Positions 6,787 through 12,380 of a stretch of DNA of 15,293 nucleotides are shown in pieces. The first letter of the stretch is position 1. Every line of letters starts with the position of its first letter. The notes under the pieces are model-generated. The model made no database searches. It was not told where the DNA came from and worked only from the letters and a program-made list of their open reading frames with translations. The position numbers and the translations under genes were made by a program. The DNA lies in assembly GCA_903959115.1 (NCBI GenBank), contig CAJBVU010000302.1, forward strand, positions 1-15,293, written 5' to 3'. This DNA comes from an uncultured Bacteroidota bacterium. GTDB lineage: Bacteria > Bacteroidota > Bacteroidia > NS11-12g > UBA955.

Positions 6787-8058
6787 TTACTTTCTTACCT
6801 GATCTACCCTTAAAAAGGTAAATAAAAACAAGGTAAATGCCCATAAACTACTTCCACCGAAAGAAATAAATGGGAGAGGGATACCAATTGTGGGTACCAA
6901 GCCAATTGTCATACCGATATTAATGGAAAGGTGGAAGAATAGTACACAAGCCAATGAATACCCCAATACCCTGCCAAAAGTCGTAGATTGTCGTTCTGCC
7001 AAAATCACAATCCTTGTCAGCAAGCCACAAAAAATCAAAAGAAATACGATTGCCCCTACAAAACCCCACTCTTCACCAATGGTATCAAAAATAAAATCCG
7101 TATGCTGCTCCGGTACAAATCCCATTTTTGTTTGGGTCCCTTTTAAATAGCCTCGGCCCCACATCTCACCAGCGCCAATGGCAATTTTAGACTGACGCAA
7201 ATTGAAGCCCAAGCCGCGGTCATCCGATTTTAATCCAAGTACGAGTTCAATCCGGTCACGTTGATATTGTTGTAGAAGGCTGGAGTATACAGTTCCTACA
7301 ATAGTATAAAATGCAGCAGAAACAACAGCAATGAATGTAATCAGACCACTAATGCCTCGGTCTTTCCTTGCAAAAAACACCATAATACTACCCAGTCCCA
7401 AGAGCAATCCATAACCGTAATAACTAGAGATTCCGGTTGCCTCACTCACAATTCTACAAATTGCCAAAAACATCAACCAAACCGCAGAGATTAAAATAAA
7501 CCCAGGCAATCCCTCGCGATATAATACAAGAAAGAAAGACAAGAAAACCAATGCACTTCCGGTATCGTTTTGAATCAAAATGATAGCCATTGGAAGGAGG
7601 AATATCAACAAACAAATGGCAATATTTCGTGCACCTTGAAAGCGAATTCCATACGTTCCTAAGTATTTGGCGAGTGCCATTGCTGTTGCTACTTTAGCAA
7701 ATTCACTGGGTTGTATTCCAATACCACCAAAACCAAACCACGATTTAGCCCCAGAGACCTCCCGACCTAGAAATAATACGGCTATATTCAATGTAATTGC
7801 GACAGCATAGAATCCATAGGTGAAGTAATCAATTACCACAACATTGGAATACAATATGGTAAAAATGATGACAATAGAGCCGCCTATCCAAATCAGCTGC
7901 TTAATTGCGATTGGGGAGAGGGAATAAAACTCTTGATTGACATCCGATGTTGCAGAACTGATGCTCAAAAAGCCAATAATCACCAAAACAATGAACAGGA
8001 AAATAGATAAGCCATCTATTTTTTCTTGTGCACTATTATTTAAGGGTGAGTATTTCAA
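6787..8058 (-). CDS. rodA: RodA, SEDS-family peptidoglycan glycosyltransferase
   Basis: Polytopic inner-membrane enzyme that polymerises lipid II into glycan strands for side-wall growth, together with PBP2. The 423-residue sequence shows at least ten hydrophobic segments and the SEDS signatures: GIQPSEFAK (114-122), RQSKIAIGAGEMWGRG (288-303), GFVPEQHTDFIF (313-324, with the conserved Asp 321) and PTIGIPLPFISFGGSSL (389-405). It is longer than E. coli RodA (370); the surplus lies between about 205 and 260, where two extra hydrophobic stretches (about 214-230 and 237-258) come before the large periplasmic loop. The start is a TTG: the frame is closed by the mrdA stop two codons upstream and there is no ATG before the first membrane segments, so TTG at 8056-8058 is the only reasonable choice. 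It is the last gene of the mreB-rodA cluster, six bases after mrdA, pointing to translational coupling. Confidence 0.95.
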   Translation of the reverse strand: MKYSPLNNSAQEKIDGLSIFLFIVLVIIGFLSISSATSDVNQEFYSLSPIAIKQLIWIGGSIVIIFTILYSNVVVIDYFTYGFYAVAITLNIAVLFLGREVSGAKSWFGFGGIGIQPSEFAKVATAMALAKYLGTYGIRFQGARNIAICLLIFLLPMAIILIQNDTGSALVFLSFFLVLYREGLPGFILISAVWLMFLAICRIVSEATGISSYYGYGLLLGLGSIMVFFARKDRGISGLITFIAVVSAAFYTIVGTVYSSLLQQYQRDRIELVLGLKSDDRGLGFNLRQSKIAIGAGEMWGRGYLKGTQTKMGFVPEQHTDFIFDTIGEEWGFVGAIVFLLIFCGLLTRIVILAERQSTTFGRVLGYSLACVLFFHLSINIGMTIGLVPTIGIPLPFISFGGSSLWAFTLFLFTFLRVDQVRK

Positions 8059-8064
8059 ATCGGA

Positions 8065-9906
8065 TTATTTTATTACGCTAGTTTTTAGTCGCTCTTCCAT
8101 TGCTGGCTTTGAAGTTTCTACACCAGGTTTGAGGTATTTTTCGATCATCAAATTTGCAATAGGCGCGGCCCAAGTGGCACCAAACCCGCCATTTTCTACC
8201 AATACAGCGATGGCTATCTTTGGGTTGTCCTTGGGTGCAAATGCCATGTAGATTGAGTGATCCTTGCCATGAGGGTTTTGAGCGGTACCCGTTTTGGCAC
8301 AAATTTCAATATCGGCGATACCGGTACCATTTGCTGTTCCACCGGGCTTGGTTACATCACTCATTCCATCAATAATTGTTGCAAAATAGGTGGGGTTTAT
8401 TGTTGTGAATTTTTTTAATTTATACTTGCGATCCCATGCAGTATCCTTAAATCCATCAATTTTTTTAACCAAGTGAGGCGCATAGTACCAGCCCCGATTG
8501 GCAATTATGGCAGCCACATTGCAAATTTGCAAGGGAGTTAATAGTATTTCACCTTGGCCAATACTCAATGAAATTACGGTACTACTTTTCCAACGATCTC
8601 CATGTCTACGGTTTAACTGAGCTACTGATGGGATGTTTCCCCTAGATTCACCCAATAAATCAATATTGAGCTGACTGCCCAAGCCAAATGATCGCAGGTG
8701 TTTTTCCAAAGCGGCATAACCCAATTTTACATCGCCATATTTAGGATTGTCGATAATATCTCGAAATACCTGACAATAATAACTGTTACACGAAATTCTA
8801 ATTGATCCGCGAAGGTCTAAGGGTCCACCATGTGGGTGACAACCTACGCGAATGCTTCCTAGTCGATAACCACCCGCACAACCATGTGTGGTTTCCGGCG
8901 ATAAAACACCTTCTTGCATCGCAATTAACGCCATTACCGTTTTAAACGTGGAACCAGGAGGGTAGACACCTTTCACCGCGCGATTGTACAAAGGTTTCTG
9001 CTCATCCCTTAACAACGATTTGAACGTTTTTGCCCGTTCTCTACCAACCATAGTATTTGGGTCGTAGTCGGGATTATTGATAAAGGCTATCACCTCGCCA
9101 GTACTAGGCTCAATGGCTACAATACTGCCTTTTTTGCCATTTAACAACAATCGACCGTATTCCTGCAAATCAAAATCTAATGAACTAATCACATCAGGTC
9201 CTGCCGTGGACGGATAATTAAACTGCGTGTCTTTTACAACGCCTCGTTCTGTATACGTTCTATCCTGCCAAACCGTTTTAACGCCTTTTATACCCCTAAT
9301 TTGTTTTTCGTAATACCTCTCGATCCCTGTAATACCAACCAAATCTCCAGGTTGATTGTAATCATCCAACACAATTAAGGATTCATCTGCTTCACCCAAA
9401 TATCCCAATGCATGTGGCGCTGTTGTCGTTGCAAACTGTCGGTCTGTCCTAGACTCAATATAAAAGCCCGGCAATCGGTAAATATTCTCCCGCAAAAGAG
9501 TGAATTGTTTATTGCTCAAATTGGCATAAAAGAGCGCACTGTTATTGAAAGCATTATTTTTCTGTCGCTTCTTGGCCCTAATTCTTGCATCCAATATTAA
9601 ATGCCTCACCGTTGGTAAGTCGATTTCTAGAATTGAGCATAGTAAACCAGTATCTAGCTTTTTTATTTCATAGGGAAAAGACGATAAATCGTACATCTGC
9701 GTACTATATACCATTAATTTACCCTTACGATCAAAAATATTACTTCGCGATGGGTAGAGTGTAATTTTGTTTAGTGCGTTGTTAATTGCCATCTTTTTAT
9801 ATGGCACTTCTCCCAATTGAATACTCGCCAACTTTAAGGAATAGATAATAAAAACGAACGCGATTAACCCGATATAAACAACCTGACGCTTACTACCTTT
9901 TTCCAT
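8065..9906 (-). CDS. mrdA: Penicillin-binding protein 2, elongation transpeptidase
   Basis: Class B penicillin-binding protein that cross-links side-wall peptidoglycan in the periplasm and partners RodA. The 613 residues comprise a short cytoplasmic N-terminus, one membrane anchor (about 9-28), a non-catalytic pedestal (PSRSNIFDRKGKLMVYS near 52-68; GITGIERYYEKQIRG near 191-205) and the transpeptidase domain from about 255. All active-site motifs are present: S319-T-F-K322 with the acylated Ser 319 in YPPGSTFK, S372-C-N374, and K538-T-G-T541. Cysteines 343 and 356 bracket a segment resembling the PBP2 CxGxxxLG region and may pair. Length is normal for the family. It begins five bases after the mreD stop and ends six bases before rodA, in the same frame as rodA. 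Beta-lactam binding at Ser 319 follows from the family. Identity is very secure. Confidence 0.96.
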   Translation of the reverse strand: MEKGSKRQVVYIGLIAFVFIIYSLKLASIQLGEVPYKKMAINNALNKITLYPSRSNIFDRKGKLMVYSTQMYDLSSFPYEIKKLDTGLLCSILEIDLPTVRHLILDARIRAKKRQKNNAFNNSALFYANLSNKQFTLLRENIYRLPGFYIESRTDRQFATTTAPHALGYLGEADESLIVLDDYNQPGDLVGITGIERYYEKQIRGIKGVKTVWQDRTYTERGVVKDTQFNYPSTAGPDVISSLDFDLQEYGRLLLNGKKGSIVAIEPSTGEVIAFINNPDYDPNTMVGRERAKTFKSLLRDEQKPLYNRAVKGVYPPGSTFKTVMALIAMQEGVLSPETTHGCAGGYRLGSIRVGCHPHGGPLDLRGSIRISCNSYYCQVFRDIIDNPKYGDVKLGYAALEKHLRSFGLGSQLNIDLLGESRGNIPSVAQLNRRHGDRWKSSTVISLSIGQGEILLTPLQICNVAAIIANRGWYYAPHLVKKIDGFKDTAWDRKYKLKKFTTINPTYFATIIDGMSDVTKPGGTANGTGIADIEICAKTGTAQNPHGKDHSIYMAFAPKDNPKIAIAVLVENGGFGATWAAPIANLMIEKYLKPGVETSKPAMEERLKTSVIK

Positions 9907-9911
9907 GATGT

Positions 9912-10421
9912 TTATTTATGACCTAGAAGCAAACGGAATATTTGTATAAATAACAAAGAAATAAAGGCGCTACATACCGATACAAACAGAATTGTAAACA
10001 GAGATGACCAACTAAAATAATCAAAAATAAAAAATACCAAATGGTGAGTCAAAAGAATCGCGAAAGAGTAAATAGCATACCACTGCCATCCCTTATAGTC
10101 AATTTGCATATACCTCATGCCTTGCAATTGCATGGAATTTTCATCCAAGAAATACAAATCAATGTAATACTTAACGAAAACGGTGGTAACGCATGCCGCT
10201 GTGTGCATGCCCAAACTACCTCCAAATGCGTCAATTGTAAGCCCAAAGAAGAAAGCCCCAATCAAAACACCAAATCGGTTGGAAGAAAGAGGTAATATCA
10301 AAAACAAGTAGACATAAGGCATTGGCTTAATCCACCAGGCGATATTTACTTCTTTGAAAATTAATGTTTGAATCAGCGCAAAAAAAAGTCCGCCTACAAT
10401 AAATCTAACAACTTCAATCAT
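9912..10421 (-). CDS. mreD: Rod shape-determining protein MreD
   Basis: Small polytopic inner-membrane protein that links MreC to the rest of the elongasome. The 169 residues contain about five to six hydrophobic segments, with the MreD-like central block NRFGVLIGAFFFGLTIDAF (48-66) followed by LGMHTAA; the short FGLxxD signature is the best family mark, since MreD diverges fast. Identity rests as much on position as on sequence: it sits exactly between mreC and mrdA. Its ATG overlaps the end of mreC by eight bases, and an AAGGAGG sits five bases before the ATG, inside mreC, which fits coupled translation. Size fits the family (about 160-175). Confidence 0.88.
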   Translation of the reverse strand: MIEVVRFIVGGLFFALIQTLIFKEVNIAWWIKPMPYVYLFLILPLSSNRFGVLIGAFFFGLTIDAFGGSLGMHTAACVTTVFVKYYIDLYFLDENSMQLQGMRYMQIDYKGWQWYAIYSFAILLTHHLVFFIFDYFSWSSLFTILFVSVCSAFISLLFIQIFRLLLGHK

Positions 10422-11274
10422 TGGCGCCTCCTTCCTCAGTTGGTATGATTTGATTCAATACGTCCAATTCGTTTTGGTGGATGTTTTTTATGACTGTTAC
10501 GACATCTAATTGACTAAAATCGGTAGCCAATTTTACTTTGATGCTATAAAAATTTGATTTCAAATTGGATTCGGATTTTTCAATAGTACCAATCGGAATT
10601 CCGGCAGGGAACAATAGTGAATAGTTGCTCGTATAAAGTTTCATGCCATTTTTTAGTTTAACAAATCGATTTACTTCTTCCAACTCTACATAATTGGGAT
10701 CATCACCGTTCCAGGAAATTACACCTTGGCTGATTTTTAGGTTATAGAAATAGGGGGTAATTTCAAATTTAGAATTCAAAACCGACATAACCAATGAGTA
10801 ATGAGCCGCTGATTCTACAACGACACCCACAATTCCCATAGGGCAAATAACCGACATGTGCTTTTTGATACCATCCTTGTATCCTCGATCTAAAACGATG
10901 AAATTGTTCTGCTCATTCACAGAATTTCGAATAACACGGGCGGGAATATATTCGTACTTGATAAGGGTCTTTGTAAAAGTATCCTTATAGGTAGATGCTC
11001 CTTTTGGTGAATTGCTTGTGAGATTCCAATTTAATTGATTACGTAGCAAGCCATTTTCTTTCACCAACTGCTCATTTGTGGTTCGTAATTTGAAATAACT
11101 TGTGATGTCGGACCTCCAAACATCGATGCTTCGGTGTATGCCCAGGGCATGACCAAAATATATACTGTGTTGGTAAAAATGATACCTAAAAATCTGTGTA
11201 ACCGCACTTAAGAGCAGCAAAACATAAAGTAGGGGGTATGCTTGATTCCGTATCCAACGGAATATCACCAACAT
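10414..11274 (-). CDS. mreC: Rod shape-determining protein MreC
   Basis: Bitopic periplasmic scaffold of the elongasome that binds and activates PBP2. The 286 residues show a short positive N-terminus, one membrane segment (about 10-28), a charged helical coiled-coil stretch (about 60-80, TTNEQLVKENGLLRNQ) and the beta-rich MreC domain from about 105 to 270. Recognisable MreC blocks are VLDRGYKDGIKKHMSVI and GIVGVVVESAAHYSLVMSV, both in the first beta barrel, and GIPIGTIEK in the second. Length is close to B. subtilis MreC and shorter than E. coli's, because the low-complexity C-terminal extension is missing. It starts 12 bases after the mreB stop, and its last codons (TEEGGAND) contain the apparent ribosome binding site of mreD. 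Secure by both sequence and context. Confidence 0.95.
   Translation of the reverse strand: MLVIFRWIRNQAYPLLYVLLLLSAVTQIFRYHFYQHSIYFGHALGIHRSIDVWRSDITSYFKLRTTNEQLVKENGLLRNQLNWNLTSNSPKGASTYKDTFTKTLIKYEYIPARVIRNSVNEQNNFIVLDRGYKDGIKKHMSVICPMGIVGVVVESAAHYSLVMSVLNSKFEITPYFYNLKISQGVISWNGDDPNYVELEEVNRFVKLKNGMKLYTSNYSLLFPAGIPIGTIEKSESNLKSNFYSIKVKLATDFSQLDVVTVIKNIHQNELDVLNQIIPTEEGGAND
10427..10433 (-). promoter_or_regulatory. Shine-Dalgarno-like site for mreD inside mreC
   Basis: On the minus strand AAGGAGG lies five bases before the mreD ATG, within the Glu-Gly-Gly codons at the end of mreC. Full-length Shine-Dalgarno matches are uncommon in Bacteroidota, so this one, at the right spacing and at a gene overlap, supports the chosen mreD start and coupled translation. 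It could also be a by-product of GAA-GGA-GGC coding. Confidence 0.45.
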
Positions 11275-11286
11275 GATTGACTAAAA

Positions 11287-12312
11287 TTAAGCTGTCATTA
11301 AAAACTTGAAACGACCGATGTTCTTCAATGCAGTACCAGTACCACGAACAACAGCACGAAGAGGGTCTTCAGCAATATGTACTTTCAATTTAGTTTTGGC
11401 CGCAATTCGCTTGTCGAGCCCTCTGAGCAAAGCACCACCACCGGTTAGCCAAATTCCATTTGTCAAAATATCAGCACTTAATTCAGGTGGCGATTGCTCC
11501 AAAGCACGCAAGACAGCTTCCTCAACTTTCATAATGCTCTTATCCAACGCTCTTGCTATCTCACTATAGCTAACGATAATCTGTTTCGGGATTCCCGTCA
11601 TTAAATCTCTACCAAACACTGCATAGTCTTCTGGAGGAGTATCTAATTCCTGTAAAGCCGATCCAATATGAATTTTAATTTTTTCTGCAGTACGTTCACC
11701 AATCAACAAGTTGTGCTCTCTGCGCATGTATTCCAAAATATCCAAGTTGAATTCATCACCGGCAACACGAATACTTTCATCGCAAACAATACCACCCAAA
11801 GCAATAATTGCAATTTCAGTAGTACCACCGCCAATATCAACAATCATATTTCCTTGAGGCTGGGTGACATCGATTCCAATACCAACGGCCGCCGCCATCG
11901 GCTCGTGTATCAAATATACTTCTTTAGCGCCACTGCGCTCAGCACTGTCCTTTACGGCCCGTTTTTCAACTTCAGTGATACCAGATGGAATACAAATAAC
12001 CATTTTTAGCTGAGGTGAAATCCAGCGTTGTTTTTGATTCATCATCTTAATCATTCCACGAATCATATGCTCGGCCGCTTGGAAATCCGCAATTACTCCA
12101 TCTTTCAAAGGCCTAATTGTCTTAATGCCCTCGTTTTCCTTTCCAAACATCTGCATTGCATCTTTGCCAATGGCAATCACGTTGCCCGTATTTCGTTCAA
12201 TTGCGATGATACTAGGCTCGTCAACAACTACCTTGTCCTTATGGATGATAAGTGTGTTGGCTGTACCTAAATCGATGGCAAGTTCCTGGGTTAGAAAACT
12301 GAAAAAACTCAT
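11287..12312 (-). CDS. mreB: Rod shape-determining protein MreB (bacterial actin)
   Basis: Cytoplasmic actin-like ATPase that forms membrane-bound filaments and directs side-wall synthesis. The 341 residues carry the actin-fold nucleotide motifs: phosphate-1 D14-L-G-T-A-N (14-19), E137 in HEPMAAA (catalytic glutamate position), phosphate-2 D159-I-G-G-G-T-T-E (159-166) and the adenosine loop TGGGALLRG (290-298). The N-terminus MSFFSFLTQE is short and hydrophobic, consistent with membrane attachment. Length is typical (about 340-347). The ATG chosen leaves the family-standard spacing to the first motif, and no longer start is needed. It is the first gene of the packed mreB-mreC-mreD-mrdA-rodA cluster, after a 68-base gap that is the most likely place for the operon promoter. 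Very secure. Confidence 0.98.
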   Translation of the reverse strand: MSFFSFLTQELAIDLGTANTLIIHKDKVVVDEPSIIAIERNTGNVIAIGKDAMQMFGKENEGIKTIRPLKDGVIADFQAAEHMIRGMIKMMNQKQRWISPQLKMVICIPSGITEVEKRAVKDSAERSGAKEVYLIHEPMAAAVGIGIDVTQPQGNMIVDIGGGTTEIAIIALGGIVCDESIRVAGDEFNLDILEYMRREHNLLIGERTAEKIKIHIGSALQELDTPPEDYAVFGRDLMTGIPKQIIVSYSEIARALDKSIMKVEEAVLRALEQSPPELSADILTNGIWLTGGGALLRGLDKRIAAKTKLKVHIAEDPLRAVVRGTGTALKNIGRFKFLMTA

Positions 12313-12329
12313 GGTATATATATGACCTG

Positions 12330-12336
12330 CAAAATA
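12330..12336 (-). promoter_or_regulatory. Possible -7 element before mreB
   Basis: The 68-base gap before mreB contains TATTTTG on the minus strand, one T short of the TAnnTTTG consensus, 17 bases upstream of the ATG. No convincing -33 TTG stands at the usual distance (a TTTG is much too close). The gap has no clear hairpin, so the upstream outer-membrane gene has no visible terminator and readthrough into mreB is possible. A weak call. Confidence 0.22.
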
Positions 12337-12380
12337 AACACAAATTGGCTATTTTAACACATCATTTCGTGAGTATTTAA

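Noticed and set aside
7937..8251. Plus-strand 104-residue frame over the mrdA/rodA junction
   Set aside because: Antisense to two secure genes, no family match recognised.
11668..12009. Plus-strand 113-residue frame inside mreB
   Set aside because: It lies wholly antisense to a strongly conserved mreB region, and its composition (Asn/Thr rich) is what reverse-complement mreB codons give.
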